DNA of 64,000 nt from Anaerolineae bacterium (GTDB lineage: Bacteria; Chloroflexota; Anaerolineae; B4-G1), in assembly GCA_016783285.1 (NCBI GenBank), contig JADHWW010000102.1:21703-85702 (forward strand), read 5' to 3'. Positions 1-7,757 of the stretch are shown piece after piece (position 1 is the stretch's first letter; the number at the start of each line of letters is the position of its first letter). The notes under the pieces are model-generated. The model was not told the origin of the DNA, ran no database searches, and was given only the letters and a program-made list of their open reading frames with translations. Position numbers and translations under genes: made by a program.

Positions 1-133
1 CGGCATCAAGCGTCTGTCGGTGCAGGATTCTGGCTCGTGTAGGTGAACACTGGTCGTGGCAGCCATTGCTGCGGCTTTCTTTTGGGCTCGCAAATATGCA
101 GCATGTTGCATACAAAGACAATGGAGGTGCAAG

Positions 134-1492
134 TTGAACATTCTACAATACCTGGCAATATTGCTGCAGACCGGTCTGGGCAGTCTGGCAGCCTACCTGG
201 CTGCTCACGTCCTACTATGCCTGCTGCCCGCCTTTTTCATCGCCGGGGCGCTGGCCGCACTGATTCCCAAGGAGGCCATCACCAGGTACCTGGGCCGGGA
301 CGCGCCCAGGTGGATTTCCTACCCGGCGTCGGCGTTGGGCGGGTTCGTGCTCGCGGTTTGCTCGTGTACGATCATGCCGCTCTTCGCCAGTATCTACAAG
401 AAGGGGGCCGGGTTGGGGCCAGCGATCACGTTCCTGTTCGTCGGGCCGGCGGTCAACATCCTGGCGATCTCGTTCACCGGCGTGCAGATCGGGATGGACA
501 TCGCGCTGGCGCGGATCGTGCTCTCCATCGTGTTCGGTATCAGCATCGGCCTGTTGATGGCCTGGTTCTTCCGCCAGGACGACGAGGCGCACAACGAAGC
601 CACCAGCGGCGGGCGGGCCTTCGCGCAGGGGGCAAAGGTGCCGGCCTACACGTGGGTCTTCTTCGCGCTGCTCCTGGGCGTGCTGCTCGCGGGCACATTG
701 CAGGTAGCCGTGCTGAAGAATAGTTACGCGACGTTTACGCTCCCCGGCGCGTGGGCAGAATCGTTCCAGGGCTGGCTCAATAGCATCGTGCCCCCGAATC
801 CCTCCCTGGGTATTGAGGGGGTGAGCGTCCACGGGGTGTTCCTGATCGGCCTGTTGGTACTCATCGCCATCACCGCCTGGCTGGGGCTGAACCAGGTGGA
901 CGAGGGCTTCAACACCTGGACCTACGTGGCGCTGGGGCTGGTCACGGCGACGTTGATCGTGGCTTCTTTTAAGGTCGTGGCGGTGGAAGATGGCCTGAGC
1001 GTGGGCATCACCGGTAAACTGATCGCGGAGGTCGTGCTCATCGCCGCCGTGTGGTGGATGGCGGTCAAAAAGTTCGACGCCTACGACCTCCAGGACTGGC
1101 TATGGGAAATGTGGCGGTTCGTCAAACAGATCATCCCGCTGCTGATCGTGGGCGTCTTCCTGGCCGGGATGGCGCGGGCGGTCATCCCCGCGACGTGGAT
1201 CGAAGCGATTGCCGGGCGCAACACGGTGATGGCTAATCTGATCGGCGTGTTGTTCGGCGTCTTTATGTACTTTCCCACGTTGGTCGAGGTGCCCATCGCG
1301 CAGACGTTCCTTTCGCTGGGGATGCACCGGGGTCCGCTGCTGGCCTACCTGCTGGCCGACCCGGAGTTGAGTCTGCAATCCATCCTCATCACCAACTCGG
1401 TTATCGGCAGGAAAAAGACGGCGGTCTATGTGGTGCTGGTGACCATCTTTAGCACGCTGGCGGGGTTGATCTTTGGGTGGTTTGTGCGGTAG
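134..1492 (+). CDS. DUF318/ArsP-type permease (likely organoarsenical or metalloid efflux)
   Basis: Integral membrane permease of the PF03773 (DUF318/ArsP_1) family, 452 residues and about ten hydrophobic segments. The family signature is visible in the first third (AVCSCTIMPLFASIYKKG, then FLFVGPAVNIL), and a second related half begins near residue 330 (FVKQIIPLLIVGVFLAG). ArsP members export trivalent organoarsenicals; other members are linked to Cu/Zn. The gene directly precedes arsM, which favours export of methylated or aromatic arsenicals, but substrate is inference. I prefer the TTG at 134 because a GGAGGTG ribosome site (123-129) sits just before it; an ATG at 56 in the same frame would add 26 Cys/Arg-rich residues unlike a membrane N-terminus. 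The protein is longer than classical ArsP (about 300-350 residues), with an extra-long middle region. Confidence 0.8.
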   Translation: MNILQYLAILLQTGLGSLAAYLAAHVLLCLLPAFFIAGALAALIPKEAITRYLGRDAPRWISYPASALGGFVLAVCSCTIMPLFASIYKKGAGLGPAITFLFVGPAVNILAISFTGVQIGMDIALARIVLSIVFGISIGLLMAWFFRQDDEAHNEATSGGRAFAQGAKVPAYTWVFFALLLGVLLAGTLQVAVLKNSYATFTLPGAWAESFQGWLNSIVPPNPSLGIEGVSVHGVFLIGLLVLIAITAWLGLNQVDEGFNTWTYVALGLVTATLIVASFKVVAVEDGLSVGITGKLIAEVVLIAAVWWMAVKKFDAYDLQDWLWEMWRFVKQIIPLLIVGVFLAGMARAVIPATWIEAIAGRNTVMANLIGVLFGVFMYFPTLVEVPIAQTFLSLGMHRGPLLAYLLADPELSLQSILITNSVIGRKKTAVYVVLVTIFSTLAGLIFGWFVR

Positions 1493-1522
1493 CACTTGAC
1501 TTCACATAGGAGGAGATGAGAG

Positions 1523-2317
1523 ATGCTAAATTCTGAAAGAGAAGAAATTCGACAGGCCGTCCGAGATAAGTACGGCTCGTCGCACAAGCGACAAACACCA
1601 GTTGTGGATGCAGCACCTCGTCCTGTTGCAGCCCCAGGGATATTTCCATCGCGCTCGGATAACTCTCCGGGACAACTGACGGCGGTGCCGGAGGGGGCCA
1701 ACATGGGACTGGGGTGTGGCAACCCACACGCGATCGCGGCGCTGAAAGAAGGTGAGACTGTGCTTGATCTGGGTAGCGGTGGTGGGTTCGATTGCTTCCT
1801 GGCTGCCCGGGCCGTGGGCGAGACGGGGCGTGTCATTGGCGTGGATGTGACGCCTGAGATGGTCAGCAAGGCCCGCCAGAACGGTGCGGGTGCTGGGTTC
1901 AGGAATGTCGAGTTCCGTCTTGGGGAGATGGAGAATCTACCCGTGGCAGATGCTTCTGTAGATGTGATTATCTCCAATTGCGTCATCAACCTCTCGCCAG
2001 AGAAACCACAGGTGTTCAGAGAGGCGCTGCGTGTTTTGAAGCCGGGTGGCCGTCTGGCTATCTCAGACGTTGTCGCAACCGCGCAGTTACCCGACGAGAT
2101 GAAGGAAGACCTTGCACTCTACGCCGGATGTATCGCGGGCGCGGCTTCGGTGGACGAGTTGGTAGACATGTTGAGAGAGGCTGGATTCACCGATATTCGC
2201 ATACAACCCAAGGATGAAAGCAGAGAATTCATCCGTGACTGGGCCCCTGGTATGAAAGTTGAAGATTTTGTGGTTTCGGCTACTATCGAAGCAGCAAAGC
2301 CCTGTTGCCGCTCATGA
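1523..2317 (+). CDS. arsM: Arsenite S-adenosylmethionine methyltransferase ArsM
   Basis: Cytosolic SAM-dependent methyltransferase converting As(III) to methylated arsenicals; 264 residues. The SAM site is [18 protein letters not shown], followed by GVDVTPEMV. ArsM hallmarks are [24 protein letters not shown] and YAGCIAGA, which carry the cysteines that hold As(III), and a C-terminal CC pair (KPCCRS). The N-terminal cysteine cluster usual between the KYG motif and the SAM domain is absent here: that stretch has no Cys. A strong AGGAGGAG ribosome site lies ahead of the ATG. It sits 30 bp after the permease gene and 20 bp before the first thioredoxin-fold gene, so one transcript is likely. Identification is firm; whether lacking the N-terminal Cys changes methylation products is not known. 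Confidence 0.92.
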   Translation: MLNSEREEIRQAVRDKYGSSHKRQTPVVDAAPRPVAAPGIFPSRSDNSPGQLTAVPEGANMGLGCGNPHAIAALKEGETVLDLGSGGGFDCFLAARAVGETGRVIGVDVTPEMVSKARQNGAGAGFRNVEFRLGEMENLPVADASVDVIISNCVINLSPEKPQVFREALRVLKPGGRLAISDVVATAQLPDEMKEDLALYAGCIAGAASVDELVDMLREAGFTDIRIQPKDESREFIRDWAPGMKVEDFVVSATIEAAKPCCRS

Positions 2318-2336
2318 TTCTGTCAGGGAGGTTAGA

Positions 2337-2582
2337 ATGGAAATCAAGATTCTGGGTGGTGGATGCCCCAAATGCGAGCGCCTGGAGAGGCTGGCCCGTG
2401 AGGCGGCTGACGAGTTGGGCGTCGAGGCAACGTTCACCAAGGTCAAGGAGATGGATGCGATCATGGCCTACGACGTCATGACCACCCCGGCCCTGGTGAT
2501 CGACGAAGCGGTAAAGTCGTCGGGCCGCATTCCGCGCAAAGAAGAGATCGCGGGGTGGATTCGAGCAACGCAAGGCTTGTAG
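2337..2582 (+). CDS. Small thioredoxin-fold redox protein (TM0996/MTH895 family), CPKC
   Basis: An 81-residue glutaredoxin-like protein with the redox site GGGCPKCERLE near the N-terminus and the cis-proline loop MTTPALVIDE, both typical of the MTH895/TM0996 family of small redox-active disulfide proteins. Similar proteins are called ArsE-like when they sit beside arsF and arsG. The ATG at 2337 follows GGGAGG; an upstream in-frame start at 2259 would lie wholly inside arsM and is rejected. First of four consecutive tiny thioredoxin-fold genes. The likely role is to supply electrons for arsenical reduction or thiol exchange; this is inferred from neighbours only. Confidence 0.85.
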   Translation: MEIKILGGGCPKCERLERLAREAADELGVEATFTKVKEMDAIMAYDVMTTPALVIDEAVKSSGRIPRKEEIAGWIRATQGL

Positions 2583-2592
2583 GAGGGAGATG

Positions 2593-2853
2593 ATGCTTCA
2601 AATCAAGGTCTTTGGTACCACGCCCCCGTGCGCCAACTGCAAGCGCGCCGAGGCGCAGGCAGAGAAAGCAGCGGAGCGGTTTCCTGGGCAGGTCGAGGTG
2701 GTCAGGCTTGACGCGCTGGGACCGGAAGCGGAACAGTACGGTCTGATGACCACCCCGCTTGTCGTCGTCGGCGAGGAGGTGGTCGGCACGGGTAAGGTTG
2801 TGCCGGCTGAGAGGCTTGTATCAATCATTGAGGAGAAACTAGGAGGCTTATGA
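2593..2853 (+). CDS. Small thioredoxin-fold protein, CANC
   Basis: An 86-residue thioredoxin-like protein with the redox pair in PPCANCKRAEAQ and a cis-proline motif MTTPLVVVGEE. It begins 10 bp after the previous stop; two ATGs follow one another and the second (2593) has the better spacing from GGAGGG at 2582-2587. Its last codons overlap the start region of the next gene. The pair of hydrophobic strands and a C-terminal helix fit the same fold as its neighbours. The partner is unknown; clustering with arsM and the arsF/arsG-like genes suggests a part in arsenical reduction. Confidence 0.8.
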   Translation: MLQIKVFGTTPPCANCKRAEAQAEKAAERFPGQVEVVRLDALGPEAEQYGLMTTPLVVVGEEVVGTGKVVPAERLVSIIEEKLGGL

Positions 2854-3122
2854 TGGTCAAACTGGAAATCTTTAGCGGCAATCCGCCCTGCCCGGGCTGT
2901 GTCGCACTCGTCGAACTGGCGCAGCGAGTCGCGCCCAAATACGAGGACGAGATGGAACTCACTGTCTACGCCGGTGAGGAGGGGATGGAAAAGTTCGAGG
3001 AGTACAAACTCTTCTGCGTCCCGGCTGCCGTGGTCAATGGCTCGATTCGCATCGAGGGGATGTGCCCCAGCGAAGCGACGCTCAATAACGCATTGCGGGA
3101 GGGTGGGCTATGTCTAAAGTGA
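2853..3122 (+). CDS. Small thioredoxin-fold protein, CPGC
   Basis: An 89-residue member of the same run, with redox motif PPCPGCVALVEL and the loop FCVPAAVVNG in place of the usual TTPA loop. It carries extra cysteines (LFCVP, GMCPSE, GGLCLK), unlike its neighbours. The preferred ATG (2853) shares its first base with the preceding TGA, and GGAGG at 2842-2846 gives six bases of spacing. The C-terminus overlaps the next gene by 13 bases, indicating translational coupling. Function inferred from context as above. Confidence 0.78.
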   Translation: MVKLEIFSGNPPCPGCVALVELAQRVAPKYEDEMELTVYAGEEGMEKFEEYKLFCVPAAVVNGSIRIEGMCPSEATLNNALREGGLCLK

Positions 3123-3376
3123 GAATCGAGGCGTTCGTGTCGGTGCCGCCCTGCTCCGGCGGCGTAGCGGTCAAGCGACTGCTGAAGGAAATCGAGGCCG
3201 AGTTTGACGACCAGACCGAGATCGTCTTCCACACCGGCCCCGGCGACAAGGAGTGGGAGAAGTACGCCATCAACAACGCCCCGGCGCTGGTCGTCGGTGA
3301 CCTGGTCAAGTTCGTGGGGCTGGCCCCGAGCAAGGAGAGCCTGGTAGGCGCGTTGCGCGAGGCGGGATTGGCATAG
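3110..3376 (+). CDS. Thioredoxin-fold protein with a degenerate active site (CSGG)
   Basis: An 88-residue protein clearly related to the three before it (same length, strand-helix pattern and cis-proline loop NNAPALVVGD), but the redox motif reads PPCSGGVAVKRL: the second cysteine of the usual C-x-x-C is replaced by glycine. It therefore keeps one cysteine and cannot form the normal active-site disulfide. It may act through a mixed disulfide, bind a metalloid with partners, or be a structural paralogue. The overlap with the previous gene (3110-3122) supports it being truly translated. It is the last gene of the tight run; a MITE follows. Confidence 0.75.
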   Translation: MSKVRIEAFVSVPPCSGGVAVKRLLKEIEAEFDDQTEIVFHTGPGDKEWEKYAINNAPALVVGDLVKFVGLAPSKESLVGALREAGLA

Positions 3377-3424
3377 TCAGGCGTTGCCGACACTGCTGCA
3401 TTGGAGTCTCGTCCCAACACCTTC

Positions 3425-3564
3425 AGCACCGTGCAGCAATTCCCGTTTTAGCATCGTTGCCGCGTGATATGGCATCGTAGTGGCGACTTTAGTCGCTGGT
3501 TGCGCGGCCCAAACGACTAAAGTCGTTACTACGAACCCCATAACGGGAATTGCTGAGCACCGTG
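3425..3564. mobile_element. MITE with 14-bp terminal inverted repeats and 9-bp target duplication
   Basis: A 122-bp non-coding element (3434-3555) has perfect terminal inverted repeats CAGCAATTCCCGTT / AACGGGAATTGCTG. It is flanked on both sides by the direct repeat AGCACCGTG (3425-3433 and 3556-3564), as expected for a target duplication. Inside is a second nested palindrome: 3477-3495 and 3513-3532 pair around the GACTTTAGTCG core. There is no open frame for a transposase, so movement would need an enzyme encoded elsewhere. The transposase family is not identified. Confidence 0.75.
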
Positions 3565-3664
3565 CCTGGTTCCGAGGGTGGGGTATAGACTCCATCCTCG
3601 GATAGGTTATCACAACAGGCCAGTTTCCGTTCAGGCACAGAATAAAAGAAGGAGACACACAACT

Positions 3665-4189
3665 ATGAGGGTGGGGCCAAAGAACATTCTGGCTACAATT
3701 CTTATTCTGTTCGTCGTTGTGAGCGTGACGTACCTGATCGTCGATGGTTCCCGTCAGCCCACGGATAATCCAGCAAAAAGCGACCAGGCCGTGACTCAAG
3801 CGGTAACACCAAGCCCTGAACACGCCAGCGACGATGAAGCGGCGGAGGCTCAGCACACAGTTATCGCCTATTACTTTCACGGCACGTCTCGCTGCCAGAC
3901 GTGTCGCACAATCGAGCAATACGCGCACGAAGCCATAGAGGACGGATTCCCCGAGGAACTGCAATCGGGGATGCTGGAGTGGCGCGCAGTCAACGTGGAA
4001 GAACCTCAGAACGAGCACTTCATCGGCGATTATGAACTACTCACGCGCTCTCTGGTCTTGGTGGATATGGAAGGCGGAAACCAAACCATGTGGAAGAATC
4101 TGGAGCGAATCTGGGAACTCGTCGGTGATAGAGAGGCTTTTGTCTCATACGTTCAGGAAGAGACAAAAGCCTACCTGGGAGAGCATTGA
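3665..4189 (+). CDS. ArsF-family thioredoxin-like protein (nitroaromatic arsenical reductase subunit family)
   Basis: A 174-residue exported or membrane-tethered protein. Residues 7-26 form one hydrophobic segment (ILATILILFVVVSVTYLIV), then a low-complexity linker, then a thioredoxin-like domain beginning TVIAYYFHGTSRCQTCRTIE. The YYFHGT-RC-TC-IE signature is what databases name the nitrophenyl compound nitroreductase subunit ArsF family, after arsEFG of Shewanella putrefaciens, where ArsE and ArsF reduce nitro-phenylarsonates and ArsG exports the products. AAGAAGGAGA precedes the ATG at 3665. Its stop overlaps the next start (TGATG), coupling it to the ArsG-like gene. Reduction of nitro groups is family knowledge from one system and is unproven here; a plain extracytoplasmic thioredoxin is the alternative. 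Confidence 0.75.
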   Translation: MRVGPKNILATILILFVVVSVTYLIVDGSRQPTDNPAKSDQAVTQAVTPSPEHASDDEAAEAQHTVIAYYFHGTSRCQTCRTIEQYAHEAIEDGFPEELQSGMLEWRAVNVEEPQNEHFIGDYELLTRSLVLVDMEGGNQTMWKNLERIWELVGDREAFVSYVQEETKAYLGEH

Positions 4190-4881
4190 TGGGAGAATGG
4201 CTACTTGGCACGGCGACGGCACTGTGGCTGGGGATTCTGACTTCAATCAGTCCCTGCCCACTGGCGACGAACATCGCCGCGGTCTCTTTTGTGGGTAGAC
4301 GCGTCGGACGCCCGCGCCAGGTCTTGTTGGCCGGCGTTCTGTATACTCTGGGCAGGTCGCTGACCTATTTGGCCCTGGGTATGCTGCTGGTCGGCAGCAT
4401 CCTGTCCGCGCCGCAGATATCTCACGTCCTCCAGGAGTACATGAACAAGATTATCGGGCCGATCCTGATCCTGGTGGGCATGTTCTTGTTGGAAATGCTG
4501 CAGATCAACCTTTCCGGCCCCGGCATCAGCGAGGTGATGCAGCGGCGGGTCGAGACGTGGGGTGTCTGGGGAGCCGGTGTGCTCGGAATTTTTTTTGCGC
4601 TTTCCTTTTGTCCCGTTTCGACGGCACTGTTCTTTGGCAGCCTGATCCCTATGGCCATCATGCGCGGGTCTGGGGTACTGTTGCCCTCGCTCTACGGAGT
4701 GGGGACGGGCCTCCCAGTGTTCGTCTTCGCGTTGCTCATCGCACTGGGCACACGCTCGGTGGGTAAGGTATTCGACAAGCTAGCCCAGATCGAATGCTGG
4801 GCGCGTCGGTTTACGGGCATCATTTTCATTGTCATAGGAATCTACTACTCCTTGGCACACATCTTTGGCGTCTTCTACTGA
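4189..4881 (+). CDS. ArsG-family permease (CcdA/DsbD-like membrane protein)
   Basis: A 230-residue, six-segment membrane protein of the cytochrome c biogenesis CcdA / DsbD transmembrane superfamily. Two pseudo-symmetric cysteine motifs are visible: SISPCPLATN in the first segment and LSFCPVSTALFFG in the fourth, the arrangement that shuttles electrons in CcdA-like proteins. Its position one base overlapping the ArsF-like gene matches the ArsG family, proposed exporters of aromatic aminophenyl arsenicals. Equally plausible from sequence alone is a transmembrane thiol-electron carrier that reduces the ArsF-like thioredoxin domain outside the membrane. I favour this mechanistic reading because cysteines are conserved in both halves, but substrate data are lacking. 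Confidence 0.75.
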   Translation: MGEWLLGTATALWLGILTSISPCPLATNIAAVSFVGRRVGRPRQVLLAGVLYTLGRSLTYLALGMLLVGSILSAPQISHVLQEYMNKIIGPILILVGMFLLEMLQINLSGPGISEVMQRRVETWGVWGAGVLGIFFALSFCPVSTALFFGSLIPMAIMRGSGVLLPSLYGVGTGLPVFVFALLIALGTRSVGKVFDKLAQIECWARRFTGIIFIVIGIYYSLAHIFGVFY

Positions 4882-4935
4882 GTGAGAGTGAGTAAGGAGC
4901 CACTCTGCGCCCTCACACCCTTGGAGGGAAAAAGT

Positions 4936-5568
4936 GTGCTGATCGAAGATTATGACCTTGAAGTAACATCTGTTCCTTGTGAGCCAGGCAGCGAGGAGTT
5001 TGCGGCCATCGTGCGTCTCAACGTGGACATCGGCCTGACTCTGCCTTACCTGAACCGTACCCTGCGTGGGGCAGTGTACAACCATCAGGCCCCGTCGTTG
5101 GCCTGGAAGAAGGGCGGGCGCAACATCGCCTTCTGGCCCTTCAAGATCGCCATCGGCCATCTTGAGGACCGGGCGCAGGCCCAGAAGGTGGTACAGGGGT
5201 TGGTAAACCTGGTGAATCGAACCTGGGCGCGGCGAGAGGAGATTGAGCCGGACTATGAGATGCGTAAGCGACCGGGACCGCTGGAGGTCTACAACCTCTT
5301 GCCGCGGACCAACTGCCGGGCCTGCGAGCAGCCAACTTGCTACACCTTTGCCTGCAAACTGGTGATAGGGCGCGTGAAACTGGAGGCCTGCCCGGTGCTG
5401 CAAGAGCCCCAACACGCCCCGCAGTTGGCTCAACTGGTCAGCATGCTGCCGGTGGATATACCCGCTGTCGGCCCGAAGGAGTCTCAATCTACATCGATTG
5501 CTGCGGATGGTTCTGGCTCGTTTTCGTCGAGCCGTGGAGGGGCACAGAGTAAGAGTGAGAGAGAATAA
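4936..5568 (+). CDS. 4Fe-4S domain protein (PF04060-like, corrinoid Fe-S type)
   Basis: A 210-residue soluble protein. Residues 1-120 are an unrecognised globular domain; residues 130-165 contain NCRACEQPTCYTFACKLV followed by EACP, the four-cysteine pattern of the PF04060 Fe-S domain found in corrinoid/acetyl-CoA synthase proteins and many electron-transfer proteins. The C-terminal 40 residues are Ser-rich and probably disordered. I choose GTG 4936 because GGAGGG (4923-4928) sits seven bases ahead; an upstream GTG directly after the arsG stop (4882) is possible and would add 18 residues. The gene overlaps the start of the permease that follows. Its electron partner is unknown. Confidence 0.7.
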   Translation: MLIEDYDLEVTSVPCEPGSEEFAAIVRLNVDIGLTLPYLNRTLRGAVYNHQAPSLAWKKGGRNIAFWPFKIAIGHLEDRAQAQKVVQGLVNLVNRTWARREEIEPDYEMRKRPGPLEVYNLLPRTNCRACEQPTCYTFACKLVIGRVKLEACPVLQEPQHAPQLAQLVSMLPVDIPAVGPKESQSTSIAADGSGSFSSSRGGAQSKSERE

Positions 5569-6706
5569 CCCGGACCAACGGCATCGAGATTTCGAGTTCA
5601 ACCTGCGGGAACTGGCCGGATCTATGGGAGACTTCGGTACGCTGTTGCCCCTGGCGATTGGCTACATCGCGGTCTGCGGGCTCGATCCGGCCGGGCTGTT
5701 CATCTGGATGGGGCTGGTCAACATCGCCACCGGGGTCATCTATCGTCTGCCTATGCCGGTGGAACCCAAGAAGGTCATCGCCGTGGCTGCCATCTCTCAA
5801 AGGTGGTCCCCTTCCCTCGTCTACGCTTCTGGCCTGGGGTTGGGGATCACCTGGTTTGTCTTGACGTTGAGCGGGCTGATGCGCCACATCGTCCGCTGGA
5901 CGCCTATGTTCGTAGCGCGGGGGATTCAACTGGCGCTGGGAATTACGTTGGCCTGGCAAGGTCTCAAGTTGATGCGGCCCGACCCGCTCCTGGGACTCGT
6001 TGCTATCGTCATTGTGTTCCTTCTGCGGAAGAGCCGCTATGCCCCAGCCACCATCGTGTTGATGTTGCTCGGTGTAGGCATCATCGGTTGGCGCGGCCAA
6101 CTGGGGCAGTCGTTGGAACTGACCATCAGCTTGCCGCCCCTCACCTTGCCTCGCCTGGACGATGTGTGGCAGGCTATGCTTCTGGCCGGTTTCGCCCAGA
6201 TTCCGCTTTCCATTACCAACGCCGTCATTGCCACGGCGGCTCTCATCCGGGACTACTTCCCAGGCAAACCGGTCAAGGAAGAGCGGTTGATGCTGAACAT
6301 GGGTTTCATGAACGTGATTCCGGCTTTCTTCGGAGGGATGCCTATGTGCCACGGTGCTGGGGGGTTGGCCGGGCAATACTACTTCGGAGCACGTACCGGT
6401 GGGGCTAACATCATCGAAGGGTTGATCGAGATCTCCCTGGGGCTGTTCCTGGGCAAGTCCATCGGCAATTTGCTGACCGCCTTCCCCATGCCGCTGGTAG
6501 GGGCGATGATGCTCCTGGTGGGGATCGAATTGGGCCGGGTGGTACTGAAACTGAAGGGATGGGGACTGCGCGTGGCGGTGTTCACTGCCGCCTTCTCGGT
6601 CGTGGCCAACATGGCCGTAGGTTTCGGCGCGGGATTGGCTGTGGCCTATCTGGTGCGGGCATTGAAGCATCGGCGTCTATTACCTTGCGCGTGCTCCAAA
6701 TCGTGA
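5555..6706 (+). CDS. Putative molybdate/sulfate permease (MOT1-like)
   Basis: A 383-residue polytopic membrane protein of the MFS_MOT1/SulP-like group. Signatures are ELAGSMGDFGTLLPLAIGY at the start, LPMPVEPKKVIAVAA, and QIPLSITNAVIATAAL with FFGGMPMCHGAGGLAGQYYFG in the second half; these match the bacterial putative molybdate transporter family related to MOT1. It likely imports molybdate (or sulfate) across the inner membrane. The GTG at 5555 is chosen because GGAGGGG lies 12 bases ahead and the upstream sequence is shared with the previous gene; in-frame starts further up are possible. A molybdate importer beside Fe-S proteins would suit a nearby molybdoenzyme, which is not in the window. 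Confidence 0.8.
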   Translation: MRENNPDQRHRDFEFNLRELAGSMGDFGTLLPLAIGYIAVCGLDPAGLFIWMGLVNIATGVIYRLPMPVEPKKVIAVAAISQRWSPSLVYASGLGLGITWFVLTLSGLMRHIVRWTPMFVARGIQLALGITLAWQGLKLMRPDPLLGLVAIVIVFLLRKSRYAPATIVLMLLGVGIIGWRGQLGQSLELTISLPPLTLPRLDDVWQAMLLAGFAQIPLSITNAVIATAALIRDYFPGKPVKEERLMLNMGFMNVIPAFFGGMPMCHGAGGLAGQYYFGARTGGANIIEGLIEISLGLFLGKSIGNLLTAFPMPLVGAMMLLVGIELGRVVLKLKGWGLRVAVFTAAFSVVANMAVGFGAGLAVAYLVRALKHRRLLPCACSKS

Positions 6707-6721
6707 GAGGAGGCAAGCTCT

Positions 6722-6985
6722 ATGGGATACGAGGATTTGAGACAGCAGATCGAAGAGATCCAGCCCCGGTTGACACCAATCTTCGTCGAGGAGGCCGTCC
6801 ATGCGCTGTTGCGCCAGGGCGAGGACGTGGGCGGCGGCGTCAATGCCCTCCGATTGGTGAAACACTTGCTGGGCGGCTCACAACTGCGAGACGTGGAAGC
6901 CGTCTGGGCCTACGATCGGCTCAAGCCGGCGTTCCGTACTGCCTTCGAGCAAATCCCATCGCTCTACTACTTCGAGGGTGACTGA
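6722..6985 (+). CDS. Small conserved-looking protein of unknown function
   Basis: An 87-residue acidic, mostly helical protein without signal peptide or cysteine. I do not recognise it. Visible features are an amphipathic N-terminal third (DLRQQIEEIQPRL) and an aromatic C-terminus (SLYYFEGD). A strong GAGAGGAGG ribosome site precedes the ATG 15 bp after the permease gene, and its end overlaps the earliest possible start of the ferredoxin gene. Placement between a molybdate-type permease and a ferredoxin suggests a small accessory subunit, but this is only context. Confidence 0.6.
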   Translation: MGYEDLRQQIEEIQPRLTPIFVEEAVHALLRQGEDVGGGVNALRLVKHLLGGSQLRDVEAVWAYDRLKPAFRTAFEQIPSLYYFEGD

Positions 6986-7559
6986 TGAGCGGAGGATTGC
7001 ATCTTCCCGGTGGGAAGATCACGCAAATGAGGCATGTATGGCGAAACTGAGTCACCGTCAGATCCTGGTGGGGCGGTTGCCGGCCAGGATGCAAGGACTG
7101 GACGAGATGTTTGACGGACTGTACGAGTTGGGACGTCGGCCAGATGAGGCGGGCTTGGGGATGGCATTGGTCGAGCGTGCTCGTGCGTATAAGAACTATA
7201 TTCCCAGGTCAGCGGTCAACGACTTTGCAGAAGCTTTGCTGCGCGAATACCGCAAGTACATTGAGCAGCGCATGTGCGGCTGCAGGCCACAACCAACGGA
7301 CTATGGCACGTGGCGTGGGCATCCGCGTGAACACATCCCCTGGTTCCCCACCGTCGCAGCGGAGCTGTGCGACGGGTGCGGCGCATGTCTCCGGTTGTGC
7401 AAGAACGGCGTTCTGATCTCCACCCCCGATGATAAGGTCGAGGTGGTGGAACTGTTCAAGTGTGTGGTGGGGTGCAGTTCGTGTGCTACCGTCTGCAAGC
7501 CCGGGGCCATTACTTTCCCGCCGCGCACTATTCTGGACGCCTTCCGGCCGGGCAGATGA
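6978..7559 (+). CDS. Two-cluster ferredoxin-type 4Fe-4S protein
   Basis: Up to 193 residues. The C-terminal half is a ferredoxin fold with motifs CDGCGACLRLCKNG and CVVGCSSCATVCKPGAITF, eight-plus cysteines sufficient for two 4Fe-4S clusters. The N-terminal half is helical (EALLREYRKYIEQRM) and ends in an extra MCGCRP motif. GTG 6978 overlaps the previous gene; ATG 7038 (173 residues, starting MAKLSHRQ) is an equally credible start. It probably carries electrons for an enzyme encoded nearby. A degraded copy of its second cluster motif is found at about 12.83-12.87 kb, so this locus was once duplicated. Confidence 0.78.
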   Translation: MTDERRIASSRWEDHANEACMAKLSHRQILVGRLPARMQGLDEMFDGLYELGRRPDEAGLGMALVERARAYKNYIPRSAVNDFAEALLREYRKYIEQRMCGCRPQPTDYGTWRGHPREHIPWFPTVAAELCDGCGACLRLCKNGVLISTPDDKVEVVELFKCVVGCSSCATVCKPGAITFPPRTILDAFRPGR

Positions 7560-7757
7560 AATCGCATTCGATACGGTTCTGATCGGTCTTCGCAGAGCCA
7601 TGACCTGAGCTAGAGCAGGGAAAAGGCGCCGCAGCATCCTGGACAGCCGGGTGGTGGTAAGAGGCCAGAAAACTTGACGAAACAGGGTCTTTCCGTTACA
7701 ATCGTTTACTGTCTTCATGTAGTAGAATAAGGGCTTGCCCTGGGCGGGAGCCGAAGG

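Noticed and set aside
1..42. End of an upstream gene (14 codons ending at a TAG at 40-42)
   Set aside because: Open in frame 1, but far too short to support as coding.
5489..6670. 393-residue minus-strand frame antisense to the molybdate-type permease
   Set aside because: His/Gln/Arg-rich shadow; the plus-strand frame has the family motifs.
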